In this document: positions 1 through 8,186 of the stretch, piece after piece
Position numbering within the stretch: the stretch's first letter is position 1
How the letters are laid out: each line of letters begins with the position of its first letter
Assembly (NCBI GenBank): GCA_047614125.1
Contig: JBLHHI010000107.1
Span: 1 to 11,178, forward strand
DNA from: JBLHHI01 sp047614125
GTDB lineage: Bacteria > Bacteroidota > Bacteroidia > NS11-12g > UBA9320
Reading direction: 5' to 3'
Length of the DNA stretch: 11,178 nt
Notes under the pieces: generated by a model
Told to the model about the DNA's origin: nothing
Database searches by the model: none
The model's input: the letters and a program-made list of their open reading frames with translations, nothing else
Position numbers and translations under genes: made by a program

Positions 1-97
1 TTGACATGCGCCTTTTTAGGCGTTGCGCGAAATCAAATCGTGCGCAATTAAAGCTGAACCACAGCTTATTATTCATTTTAGAATGACATTGTATGTC
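1..97 (+). promoter_or_regulatory. Structured leader upstream of cusA
   Basis: This leader has no clear gene but carries consecutive inverted repeats. A 5-bp stem with a 4-base loop lies at 9-13/18-22, a 6-bp stem TTGCGC/GCGCAA at 23-28/42-47, and a 6-bp stem AAGCTG/CAGCTT with a 5-base loop at 51-56/62-67. A TTGACA hexamer sits at the very edge (1-6), but no matching -7 box was found. Short open frames from the window edge end at 51 and 86 and could be tails of an upstream gene, but neither is recognisable. A regulatory or terminator role is inferred only from the density of hairpins. Confidence 0.3.
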
Positions 98-99
98 AT
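83..99. repeat. Perfect 7-3-7 palindrome over the cusA start
   Basis: The sequence ATGACAT-TGT-ATGTCAT is a perfect inverted repeat. Its left arm contains the alternative ATG at 83 and its right arm ends in the first two bases of the preferred ATG at 98. As RNA it could partly hide the start codon; as DNA it could be an operator half-site pair. Either role is inference, and a chance palindrome is possible. Confidence 0.35.
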
Positions 100-3000
100 G
101 CTCAATAAAATAATACGTTACTTTCTTGAAAATAAGCTAGTTACATTTCTAGTCTTGTTGCTCTTTGTTGGATGGGGCTTAGTAACGGCACCCTTCGGTT
201 GGAATACGGGCTTTCTTCCATCCAACCCAGTAGCCGTAGATGCCATACCCGACATAGGCGAAAATCAACAAATTGTTTTTACCCAGTGGCCGGGGCGATC
301 TCCTCAAGATATTGAAGATCAAATAACCTATCCATTAACCACGTCCATTCTGGGCATTCCTGGAGTTAAATCCATCCGAAGTTCGTCCATCTTTGGCTTC
401 AGCAGCATCTATGTAATCTTTAATGAAGATGCGGAGTTTTATTGGTCGAGAAGTCGTATTCTAGAGAAACTAAACTCCCTGCCTTCGAGCCTTCTCCCTG
501 ACGGAGTTCAACCTTCGCTAGGGCCGGATGCCACGGCCTTAGGCCAAGTTTTTTGGTACACCTTAGAGGGCCGCGATAAAGATGGAAACCCAACCGGTGG
601 CTGGGACTTACACGAGATTAGAACCGTTCAAGATTTTTACGTAAAGTATGGCTTAAATGGCGTGGACGGCGTTTCGGAAGTAGCATCTATTGGCGGTTAT
701 GTTCAAGAATATCAAATCGACGTAAACCCTGATGCACTGCGGGTGTACGACATCCCATTGCAGAAGGTAATGTTGGCCGTAAAGCAGTCGAATGTAGACG
801 TAGGTGCCAAAACCATTGAAATAAACAAGGCCGAATATTTAGTGCGTGGACTGGGCTATGTTAAGTCCATTGAAGATTTGGAACTGGCCGTAGTAGCTGT
901 AAATGATAATGTTCCCATTCGGATCAAAGACATTGCCGTTGTTTCTTTAGGGCCAGCCACACGCAGAGGCTTGCTCGATAAAGATGGGGCGGAGGTAGTT
1001 GGAGGGGTAGTGGTAGCACGTTACGGATCAAATCCGTTGGCGGTAATCAACAACGTAAAAGATAAAATTGCAGACATCAGTTCTGGATTGCCAACGAAAA
1101 CCTTAGACAACGGAGTGGAGAGTCAATTAACAATCGTACCCTTTTACGATCGTACAAAACTCATTAATGAAACGCTTGGAACCTTAGAGGAAGCGCTTTC
1201 GTTGGAACTCCTCATTACCATCTTGGTGGTGATCATAATGTTGTTAAATCTCCGTGCTTCATTGCTAATATCCAGCCTGTTACCAATATCTGTGCTCATG
1301 GTCTTTATTGCCATGAAGTTGTTTGGCATCGACGCCAACATCGTGGCTTTATCGGGTATTGCCATTGCCATTGGCACCATGGTTGATTTGGGCATCGTGC
1401 TCTCCGAAAACGTGTTGAAACACATCGATGAGGCCTCGCCTGGGCAAAAACTCGTCGACACCATTTACAATGCTGCATCCGAAGTAAGTTCAGCCATTGT
1501 AGCTGCTGTTGCTACCACCATTGTTAGCTTTATTCCTGTCTTTACAATGGAGGCTGCAGAAGGGAAATTATTCCGCCCCTTAGCCTTTACCAAGAGCTTT
1601 GCACTATTGGCCGCACTCATTGTTGCACTCATTATTTTGCCCACGTTGGCGCATTGGTTTTTTGGCATTAAAGTAAATAAGAATTCGAGAGGAAAGCTCA
1701 TTCATTCCGTGCTCATTCTGTTTGGATTGGCCACCGCCATCTGGATTAGTCTCTGGGGTGGGTTAACCCTCATGGCCTTTGGCTCGGCTTGGTTCGTCAC
1801 TGAATACAGTCCAAAGAAAAACATTGTTACCAAAAACCTTACTTTAATTATCACCTTGCTTTCCGTACTCTGGTTGTTGGCCAAAAATTGGATGCCGCTG
1901 GGTGCGGGAAAATCCTTGTTCCTCAACTTTGCCTTTGTGGCACTGGTTGTAGCCATCATCTTATTTGCCTTTTATCTGCTCGAAAAGAATTACAAACGCA
2001 TTTTGAATTGGTGCCTCACCAATAAAAAGAAATTTCTATTGGTTCCAAGCCTTGTGATCCTTTGGGCTATTATAATCTGGCTTGGGTTTGGGAATGTATT
2101 TGGATTTATAGCCAGCGGTTTTGATAAGCTGAACATCAACATTCGCACAACTTCGGCTTGGTCGGCCATCAATCATCGTTTCCCAGGTATTGGAAAGGAG
2201 TTCATGCCTTCGTTGGATGAAGGAAGCTTTTTACTCATGCCAACCTCTATGCCACATGCCGGCATGGAACAAAACAAAAGAGTAGTACAGCAATTGGATA
2301 TGTTGCTGGCCAACATTCCTGAAGTTGATCTGGCTGTTGGCAAAATGGGCAGAGCGGAGACTGCCCTCGACCCAGCACCCATTTCGATGTATGAAAACAT
2401 CATCAATTACAAACCGGAGTATGCGGTGAATGAGAAGGGACATCGCACTCGGTTTAAAACGGATCGGAACAATCGCTTTTTTACCGCTTCGGGAGATACC
2501 CTTTTAAATGAAGATGCACTCGCTCGGGGGATTACTTCCAATGATTTAATCTCGGATGATAATGGCAACTTCTTTCGCAATTGGCGGCCTCATATTCACA
2601 CCGCAGATGATGTCTGGAATGAAATAGTAGCGGTGACCAAGATCCCTGGGGTTACTTCAGCACCAAAGCTTCAACCCATCGAAACGCGCCTGATAATGCT
2701 TCAAACCGGCATGCGAGCACCGATGGGCATAAAGGTGTATGGCCCTGATTTAAAGACCATTGAAGACTTTGGGATGCAGCTAGAAAACATTCTTAAAGAA
2801 GTTCCATCCGTTAAATCAGAAGCGGTTTTTGCCGATCGAATTGTTGGCAAACCCTATCTCCATTTAAACATAGATAGACAAGCCATTGCACGGTATGGAT
2901 TGAGCGTTGAGAACGTTCAACAAACCATCGAAACCGCCATTGGAGGAATGAAGATTACCACTACCGTAGAGGGCCGAGAACGGTTTCCGGTGCGTGTTCG

Positions 3001-3898
3001 ATACCCTCGTGAGCTTCGGGGCAATCCCGACGATCTAGGAAATATATTGGTGGCAACTCCAATGGGGATACAAGTTCCTATGTCGGAACTGGTTGACATT
3101 GAATACACCCGCGGCCCCCAAATGATTAAAAGTGAAAACACTTTTTTGGTGGGTTATGTGCTGCTCGATAAAAAAGAAGGCTTCGCGGAAGTAGATGTAG
3201 TGGAAGAAGCACAACGCTTTATTCAATCGAAGATAGATGCGGGAGAATTAGTCGTTCCAGCAGGTATAAACTACAAATTTTCAGGGAGTTACGAAAATCA
3301 AATCCGAGCTGAAAAGCGCCTGGCCATAATTGTTCCCTTAGTGCTCATCATCATTTTTTTGATACTTTTCTTTCAATTCAGATCGGCAACCACTTCGCTT
3401 ATGGTGTTTTGCGGAATTGCCATGGCCTTTAGCGGTGCTTTTTTAATGCTGTGGTTTTACGGACAAGGTTGGTTCCTAAACTTTTCCTTTTTCGGCTCGA
3501 ACATGCGTGATTTATTTCAAATGCACACCATTAATTTAAGTGTGGCCGTTTGGGTAGGATTTATTGCACTCTTTGGAATTGCCACGGATGATGGTGTTTT
3601 AATTGGCACCTACCTCGACCAAAGTTTTAAACGAAACCACACGACGTCCATTCCAGAAATCCGAGCTGCGGTTGTTGAAGCTGGACAAAGAAGAATAAAG
3701 CCAGCCATCATGACCTCGGCAACCACCATCATTGCCTTGTTGCCGGTGTTAACATCAACCGGCCGCGGAGCTGATATTATGATCCCGATGGCCATCCCAG
3801 CCTTTGGAGGAATGATTGTGGCATCCATTACCTATTTCATCGTTCCCGTGCTCTACAGCATGCGCGAAGAACGCAAACTCTTAAAGCAATCGTCATGA
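98..3898 (+). CDS. cusA: CusA-type Cu(I)/Ag(I) RND efflux pump
   Basis: This is the inner-membrane, proton-driven pump of a tripartite metal exporter. The ATG at 98 is preferred because MLNKIIRYFLENKLV matches how relatives begin; an ATG at 83 is possible. At 1266 residues it is far longer than E. coli CusA (1047). The N-terminal helix spans about 12-30. The heavy-metal RND motif in helix 4, GTMVDLGIVLSEN, carries D430 and E437, with the same spacing as CusA D405/E412. M714, M764 and M867 sit in the same sequence contexts as CusA M573, M623 and M672 (LLMP, PISM, IMLQTG), which argues for Cu(I)/Ag(I) rather than Zn/Co. The extra length is an added membrane stretch between helices 6 and 7 (about 530-630) and a charged insert at about 775-835. 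The stop overlaps the start of the next gene (ATGA). A CzcA label is the main alternative. Confidence 0.93.
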   Translation: MLNKIIRYFLENKLVTFLVLLLFVGWGLVTAPFGWNTGFLPSNPVAVDAIPDIGENQQIVFTQWPGRSPQDIEDQITYPLTTSILGIPGVKSIRSSSIFGFSSIYVIFNEDAEFYWSRSRILEKLNSLPSSLLPDGVQPSLGPDATALGQVFWYTLEGRDKDGNPTGGWDLHEIRTVQDFYVKYGLNGVDGVSEVASIGGYVQEYQIDVNPDALRVYDIPLQKVMLAVKQSNVDVGAKTIEINKAEYLVRGLGYVKSIEDLELAVVAVNDNVPIRIKDIAVVSLGPATRRGLLDKDGAEVVGGVVVARYGSNPLAVINNVKDKIADISSGLPTKTLDNGVESQLTIVPFYDRTKLINETLGTLEEALSLELLITILVVIIMLLNLRASLLISSLLPISVLMVFIAMKLFGIDANIVALSGIAIAIGTMVDLGIVLSENVLKHIDEASPGQKLVDTIYNAASEVSSAIVAAVATTIVSFIPVFTMEAAEGKLFRPLAFTKSFALLAALIVALIILPTLAHWFFGIKVNKNSRGKLIHSVLILFGLATAIWISLWGGLTLMAFGSAWFVTEYSPKKNIVTKNLTLIITLLSVLWLLAKNWMPLGAGKSLFLNFAFVALVVAIILFAFYLLEKNYKRILNWCLTNKKKFLLVPSLVILWAIIIWLGFGNVFGFIASGFDKLNINIRTTSAWSAINHRFPGIGKEFMPSLDEGSFLLMPTSMPHAGMEQNKRVVQQLDMLLANIPEVDLAVGKMGRAETALDPAPISMYENIINYKPEYAVNEKGHRTRFKTDRNNRFFTASGDTLLNEDALARGITSNDLISDDNGNFFRNWRPHIHTADDVWNEIVAVTKIPGVTSAPKLQPIETRLIMLQTGMRAPMGIKVYGPDLKTIEDFGMQLENILKEVPSVKSEAVFADRIVGKPYLHLNIDRQAIARYGLSVENVQQTIETAIGGMKITTTVEGRERFPVRVRYPRELRGNPDDLGNILVATPMGIQVPMSELVDIEYTRGPQMIKSENTFLVGYVLLDKKEGFAEVDVVEEAQRFIQSKIDAGELVVPAGINYKFSGSYENQIRAEKRLAIIVPLVLIIIFLILFFQFRSATTSLMVFCGIAMAFSGAFLMLWFYGQGWFLNFSFFGSNMRDLFQMHTINLSVAVWVGFIALFGIATDDGVLIGTYLDQSFKRNHTTSIPEIRAAVVEAGQRRIKPAIMTSATTIIALLPVLTSTGRGADIMIPMAIPAFGGMIVASITYFIVPVLYSMREERKLLKQSS

Positions 3899-5130
3899 GA
3901 AAACGCATCACCTTGTACGCAACAATTTTCATCGCAGGAGCGCTTCAAAGCTTTGGGCAAACCTTGGATGAATCGATCAAAATAGCCGCAGAGAACAACC
4001 CGGGCTTAAAAGCCAGCTACACACAATTTGAGGCAGCCATGCAGCGTGTGGCTCAAGTATACTCTTTGCCTAATCCAACCATCAGTCTTGGTGCTTTTAT
4101 TAGCCCAATAGAAACACGAGTAGGCCCTCAACAAGCCAAACTGGGTCTGGCTCAAATGTTTCCTTGGTTTGGCACCTTACAAGCAAAAGAAAACATGGCA
4201 ACCGCACAAGCCGAGGCGCAATATCAACGCTTTATCAATGCTCAAAATGAATTGACCTTTAAGGTAAAAGAAGCCTGGTATCCGCTCTATGAGTTGCATC
4301 AAGCCGTTGTACTGCAAAAACAAAATTTGGAAATTCTTGCCTCCTTTAAGCAGCTGTCTTTATCGAGTTTTAAGAATGGGAAAGGTTCTATGTCGGATGT
4401 TATTCGCGTTGACCTGATGATGGAAGCCGCAGAAACAGATCTTAAAATATTATCCAACAAAGAACTGCCCCTTCTTTCTCAATTAAACGCCTTGCTAAAC
4501 CGTCCAGAATCAAGTTTCATCGCCCTCCCAGATTTCATTCAAATCGTTGCTGTGGATGACTTGTATCGCAGAGATAGCTTGGTCAATAATCATCCAATGA
4601 TTAAAATGTATGGACTTCAAATTAAATCTGCGCAAGCACAAGAAGAGCTGGCGTTTAAGATGGGGCAACCCAATGTTGGTGTGGGCATCGACTACATAAT
4701 GGTGGGCAAAAGAACGGATGTAAACATGCCTAAAAATGGCAAAGATGCGCTGATGCCTATGGTTACGGTGAGCGTACCCATTTACCGGAAAAGGTATGCA
4801 GCAGCCGTTCAAGAAGCGCAGCTCAATCAGGCGGCCATCGCTTTTCAACAACAAGATTTTGAGAACACCCTTCAAGCCTCATACAGCATGACATGGTTTC
4901 AATTATCAAAGGCCAGTGAATTGAGTCAACTATATGCAAATCAAGTGGTTAAAACCAAGCAGGTAATCACCTTACTGCTTTCTTCTTACAGCAATTCGGG
5001 CGCCGACTTTAAAGAAATATTGCGCATGCAACAACAGCTTCTAAAATATCAATTGGCCGAAGCTGTAGCCGTAAAAGAGTATTACACCGCCTTGGCTCGA
5101 TTGGATTACATCACCGCTAAATCAGAATAA
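3895..5130 (+). CDS. cusC: TolC/CusC-like outer-membrane efflux channel
   Basis: This is the likely outer-membrane duct of the same exporter. Its 411 residues begin with a signal peptide, MRKRITLYATIFIAGALQSFGQ, probably cleaved just after SFG or SFGQ. The mature part has the two alpha-helical halves of the outer membrane efflux (OEP) fold: a first half to about residue 195, with NPGLKAS and YSLPNPTISLG near its start, and a second half from about 225, with NHPMIKMYGLQIKSAQAQ and the VSVPIYRKRYAAAVQEAQLN stretch. No lipobox cysteine is seen, unlike E. coli CusC. It is shorter than E. coli CusC and TolC (both over 450), as is usual for Bacteroidota members next to CusA. It overlaps cusA by 4 bases and is followed after 1 base by cusB, so it is almost certainly co-transcribed with both. 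Family assignment is firm; the symbol follows from context. Confidence 0.88.
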   Translation: MRKRITLYATIFIAGALQSFGQTLDESIKIAAENNPGLKASYTQFEAAMQRVAQVYSLPNPTISLGAFISPIETRVGPQQAKLGLAQMFPWFGTLQAKENMATAQAEAQYQRFINAQNELTFKVKEAWYPLYELHQAVVLQKQNLEILASFKQLSLSSFKNGKGSMSDVIRVDLMMEAAETDLKILSNKELPLLSQLNALLNRPESSFIALPDFIQIVAVDDLYRRDSLVNNHPMIKMYGLQIKSAQAQEELAFKMGQPNVGVGIDYIMVGKRTDVNMPKNGKDALMPMVTVSVPIYRKRYAAAVQEAQLNQAAIAFQQQDFENTLQASYSMTWFQLSKASELSQLYANQVVKTKQVITLLLSSYSNSGADFKEILRMQQQLLKYQLAEAVAVKEYYTALARLDYITAKSE

Positions 5131-5131
5131 A

Positions 5132-6898
5132 ATGAAGAATCTAGATAAGAAAACAATTGGAATAGCCGCTGCCACCTTGATAGTTGGTATACTCTTGGGC
5201 TGGATGTTTTTTGGAACGTCTTCCTCAAAATCTGGCTCAAAAAATGAAAGTGAGCAGGTCAAAAATCAAATTTGGACGTGCTCTATGCATCCGCATGTAA
5301 AGCAACCTGAGCCGGGTCAATGTCCCATTTGTGGGATGGATCTCATACCGTTGAACCAGGATGATAGTGATGAAAATTCGATGGAAATCCGAATGTCGCC
5401 AACCGCAATGCAATTGGCCAATGTGCAAACATCCATAGTAAAAATGACCAAGCCTGTCAAGGAAATTCGAATCAATGGAAAGGTAAAAGCCGACGAGCGA
5501 CGTGTTTATTCTCAATCATCCCATATTCCAGGTCGAATTGAGCGTTTGTTGGTGAACGCAACTGGCGAATATGTGAGCAAGGGACAAGTACTTGCTTACA
5601 TCTATTCTCCCGAACTTGTGCTGGCGCAAGATGAATTATTCGAAGCCTTTAAGATAAAAGAAAGTCAACCGCTGTTATTTCAAGCGGCCAAAGGCAAATT
5701 GATGAATTGGAAGCTGTCTGAAAAACAAATTGAAAACATGCTGAAAGCAGGCAAATCTCAAGAACTCTTTGCGGTACATGCCGATGTTTCTGGCGTAGTT
5801 TTAACCAAACGAATTAATCTCGGAGATTACATTAAAACTGGGGAATCACTGTTTGAAGTCGCCGACCTATCCAGCATTTGGGTGCTCTTTGATGTGTATG
5901 AAAACGATCTTCAATGGATTAAAAAAGGCGATGAGGTAACCTTTACGGTTAATTCGCTTCCTGGTACAAAATTCAAGAGTAGAATTACCTTCATCGATCC
6001 GGTAATTAATCCCAAAACTCGTGTGGCTTCGGCCCGCGTAGAAATGGTGAATAAAGCTCAGCAACTCAAGCCCAACATGTTTGTGGTTGGCGAAATAGAG
6101 AGTCCATTGCATAACCAAAAAGAAGCCATCATTGTACCGAGATCGTCGGTAATGTGGACCGGTGAGCGATCGGTGATTTACATCAAACACGTTTCCGAAT
6201 CGGGCATTGGCTTTATGATGCGGGAAGTTTTGTTAGGCGCGTCGTTGGGCCATTCATACATCATTGAAGAAGGGTTGGAAGTGGGTGAAGAAATTGCAAC
6301 AAACGGAACCTTTAGCATCGATGCAGCGGCTCAATTGGCGGGTAAGCCAAGTATGATGAACCCCAACGGTGGGCCCGCTAATATGGGTCATAACCACGGC
6401 GGAGGTACGAGTGCAAAATCATCCGCATCGCAAGCTAATATGGCCGAGGTGGATGCGATTGTTAAAGAAAGTTTAGCCCCTTTATTTGAGGGTTATTTAA
6501 TCATCAAAGAGGCCTTGGTGGCCGATAATTTGGCGGAAGCTAAACGGCAAACCGTCCTCTTACTTAAAGAAATGAACACGGTAAAAATGAGTCTGTTTAA
6601 GGGGGATGCACACAAGCTTTGGATGGAAAACAGCGAACGCTCTAAAACGGCCCTTAATACCATCATTAAATCCGAAAATATTGGATTGGCCAGGCAGGGT
6701 TTTAAAACGTTATCCGACCAATTTGTGCATCTTGCCGAGACCTTTGGCCCTTTCCAAAAAACCCTATATGTTCAGCACTGCCCAATGGCCAACAGCAATC
6801 TTGGAGCTGACTGGCTGAGCAGTGATCAAAAAATAACCAATCCGTATTTTGGCAAAGGAATGTTAACCTGTGGAGAGGTTACCCAAACGATTGAATGA
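5132..6898 (+). CDS. cusB: CusB-like periplasmic adaptor with HMBD and DUF3347
   Basis: This membrane-fusion protein should bridge the pump and the outer-membrane channel. Its 588 residues begin with an uncleaved-looking membrane anchor at about 8-28. A heavy-metal-binding domain follows at about 48-74 (WTCSMHPHV then CPICGMDLIPL), offering C50, M52, H53, H55, C64, C67 and M69 as ligands. The HlyD-type core runs from about 95 to 400: HIPGRIERLLVNATGEYVSKGQ and GVVLTKRINLGDYIKTGESL look like the two lipoyl halves, with an alpha hairpin between them and beta-barrel sequence after. A Met/His/Gly-rich linker (M408, M409, H420, H422) leads to a C-terminal DUF3347 domain, about 440-584, with HCPM (H549, C550, M552) and a late C580. 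E. coli CusB, about 400 residues, has neither extra domain. The gap to the channel gene is 1 base. Confidence 0.91.
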   Translation: MKNLDKKTIGIAAATLIVGILLGWMFFGTSSSKSGSKNESEQVKNQIWTCSMHPHVKQPEPGQCPICGMDLIPLNQDDSDENSMEIRMSPTAMQLANVQTSIVKMTKPVKEIRINGKVKADERRVYSQSSHIPGRIERLLVNATGEYVSKGQVLAYIYSPELVLAQDELFEAFKIKESQPLLFQAAKGKLMNWKLSEKQIENMLKAGKSQELFAVHADVSGVVLTKRINLGDYIKTGESLFEVADLSSIWVLFDVYENDLQWIKKGDEVTFTVNSLPGTKFKSRITFIDPVINPKTRVASARVEMVNKAQQLKPNMFVVGEIESPLHNQKEAIIVPRSSVMWTGERSVIYIKHVSESGIGFMMREVLLGASLGHSYIIEEGLEVGEEIATNGTFSIDAAAQLAGKPSMMNPNGGPANMGHNHGGGTSAKSSASQANMAEVDAIVKESLAPLFEGYLIIKEALVADNLAEAKRQTVLLLKEMNTVKMSLFKGDAHKLWMENSERSKTALNTIIKSENIGLARQGFKTLSDQFVHLAETFGPFQKTLYVQHCPMANSNLGADWLSSDQKITNPYFGKGMLTCGEVTQTIE

Positions 6899-7032
6899 TG
6901 GATTGTGATGTTCGTAGCATCATGTTTACCCAGTACGGAAGTGCTTGGCTACGGAAACTTGAAATTTTGATTCCCATCTACCCCGCTCTAAAGAGACGGG
7001 GTGCAAATTTCGCTCATCTTCACCCTCAATCA
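6899..7032. other. Intergenic gap between convergent cusB and trhO
   Basis: This 134-base gap separates two convergent genes, so it should hold the ends of both transcripts. A 5-bp stem TGATG/CATCA lies at 6906-6910/6918-6922. The stronger hairpin at 6980-7002 is listed separately. No long T-run follows either hairpin on either strand. Confidence 0.5.
6980..7002. terminator. GC-rich hairpin, possible bidirectional terminator
   Basis: The arms ACCCCG and CGGGGT pair perfectly, then CTC/GAG continues the stem past a bulged A, closing on a TAAA loop. It lies 81 bases after the cusB stop and 30 bases beyond the trhO stop. An outer pairing of GAAATTTTG (6961-6969) with CAAATTTC (7004-7011) may extend it. 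No T-run follows on either strand, so it is not a canonical intrinsic terminator; it could instead be a REP-like repeat. Confidence 0.35.
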
Positions 7033-8049
7033 TTAACCTCCACTAAACCTTCCCTTGCTAAAAATCCGAACCCCAGTGTCTTTGCCTCGGCGCAATTCTT
7101 TTTGTTCTTCTTCGGGCAACGCGGCAATGGCAGCACATTCTTCCGAACAACATCCAGCATATTTTTCAGCACATTTCATACATTGAATAAAAAGTAGGTT
7201 GCACGCCTTATTCTTGCAATTCACATGTTCATCGAAGGTCTCGCCACATTGGTGGCATGATGCTATTACATCATCCGTTATTCGCTCGTGCAAGCGCTCG
7301 TCGAACACAAAGTTTTTACCAATGAACTTGTTTTGCACCCCTTGTTCTTTGGCATCCCGACTGTATTTAATGATTCCACCTTCGAGATGATACACGTCTT
7401 TAAAGCCGTGGTGTTTAAGGTAAGCGCTGGCTTTTTCGCAACGAATCCCACCCGTGCAATACATGATTACAGGTTTGTCTTTTTTGTCTTTCAATTCGTT
7501 GGCAACAAAGGGAAGTTGATCTCGAAAGGTATCGACATCCGGGCACCACGCATTTTTAAAATGGCCCACTTCGGTTTCATAGTGGTTTCGCATGTCCACA
7601 ATAACCGTTTCGGGGTCTTCCGTGAGTTTGTTAAACTTCTTAACATCCACATAATCTGCGGGTTGCATAATGTCGAAGATATCTTCCTCCAAACCATCTG
7701 CAACAATTTTGGATCGTACTTTAATGCCGAGTTTAAAAAATGATTTTCCGTCATCATCAACGGCATAATTTAGTCGCACGTTTTCTAAAAATGTGATATC
7801 AGAAAGTTCTTTTTTAAAGGCATTTAAATTGGAAGTAGGAACACTTAATTGAGCATTAATGCCTTCGGTAGCCACGTAAATTCTTCCCAATACTCCCACT
7901 TCATTCCAATGCAGATAAATGTGATCTCGAAATAATTGTGGGTTGCCAATCTTAGCATACTTATAAAACGAAAGGGTAGTTCGGGGCTCCGAACTGTTTC
8001 GTATCTGCTCTTTTAATTGCTCCCCATTAACAGCATTATGCAATTTCAT
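7033..8049 (-). CDS. trhO: TrhO, oxygen-dependent tRNA U34 hydroxylase
   Basis: TrhO (YceA) uses O2 to hydroxylate uridine 34 of certain tRNAs to 5-hydroxyuridine, a wobble-base modification made in the cytosol. This 338-residue protein aligns end to end with the E. coli enzyme (350). The N-terminal part has EPRTTLSFYKY (21-31) and EGINAQLSVP (62-71). The rhodanese domain has VDMRNHYETEVGHF (151-164) and the active loop CTGGIRCEKAS with C198. GKNFVFDER follows at 244-252, then a Cys-rich C-terminal segment with C265, C268, C278, C283, C290, C293, C300, C301 and C305, probably a metal-binding knuckle. The frame opens further to an ATG at 8130, but MKLHN at 8049 aligns with the E. coli N-terminus without a gap, and a promoter-like box lies between the two starts. 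It is transcribed alone and converges on the cus operon. Confidence 0.9.
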   Translation of the reverse strand: MKLHNAVNGEQLKEQIRNSSEPRTTLSFYKYAKIGNPQLFRDHIYLHWNEVGVLGRIYVATEGINAQLSVPTSNLNAFKKELSDITFLENVRLNYAVDDDGKSFFKLGIKVRSKIVADGLEEDIFDIMQPADYVDVKKFNKLTEDPETVIVDMRNHYETEVGHFKNAWCPDVDTFRDQLPFVANELKDKKDKPVIMYCTGGIRCEKASAYLKHHGFKDVYHLEGGIIKYSRDAKEQGVQNKFIGKNFVFDERLHERITDDVIASCHQCGETFDEHVNCKNKACNLLFIQCMKCAEKYAGCCSEECAAIAALPEEEQKELRRGKDTGVRIFSKGRFSGG

Positions 8050-8074
8050 GTTACAAACGATTTTAACGGTGGGT

Positions 8075-8083
8075 GCAAAATTA
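8075..8083 (-). promoter_or_regulatory. Bacteroidota -7 promoter box for trhO
   Basis: On the minus strand this reads TAATTTTGC, an exact match to the Bacteroidota -7 consensus TAnnTTTG plus the frequent following C. It lies 25 bases upstream of the ATG at 8049, giving a plausible short leader, and it is inside the frame if the 8130 start were used. No clear -33 TTG or TTTG was found at the expected distance, so support is partial. Confidence 0.4.
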
Positions 8084-8186
8084 ACGTTACGGTAACTGTG
8101 GAGCGCCGTTGAGTCTACGATTTTTAACATTATTTACCAAAACCAGCGTAATTTGCAAGTTGTAACACACGCAAAAGAAATAAAAC

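Noticed and set aside
6..86. Possible 26-residue peptide or tail of an upstream gene ending in ATGA overlap with the ATG at 83
   Set aside because: It is too short, very basic and unrecognisable, and the cusA start at 98 fits relatives better.
6895..7197. Open frame of 100 codons starting in an ATGA overlap with the cusB stop
   Set aside because: The overlap is tempting, but the frame runs through the inter-operon hairpin and then antisense over the end of trhO. Its composition is not protein-like and no domain is visible.
7288..7743. Plus-strand open frame of 151 codons opposite trhO
   Set aside because: It is a shadow of the strongly supported rhodanese-domain gene.
8149..8155. TAATTTG on the plus strand as a -7 box for the repeat-protein gene
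   Set aside because: It is one base short of TAnnTTTG and no -33 element lies at a suitable distance.
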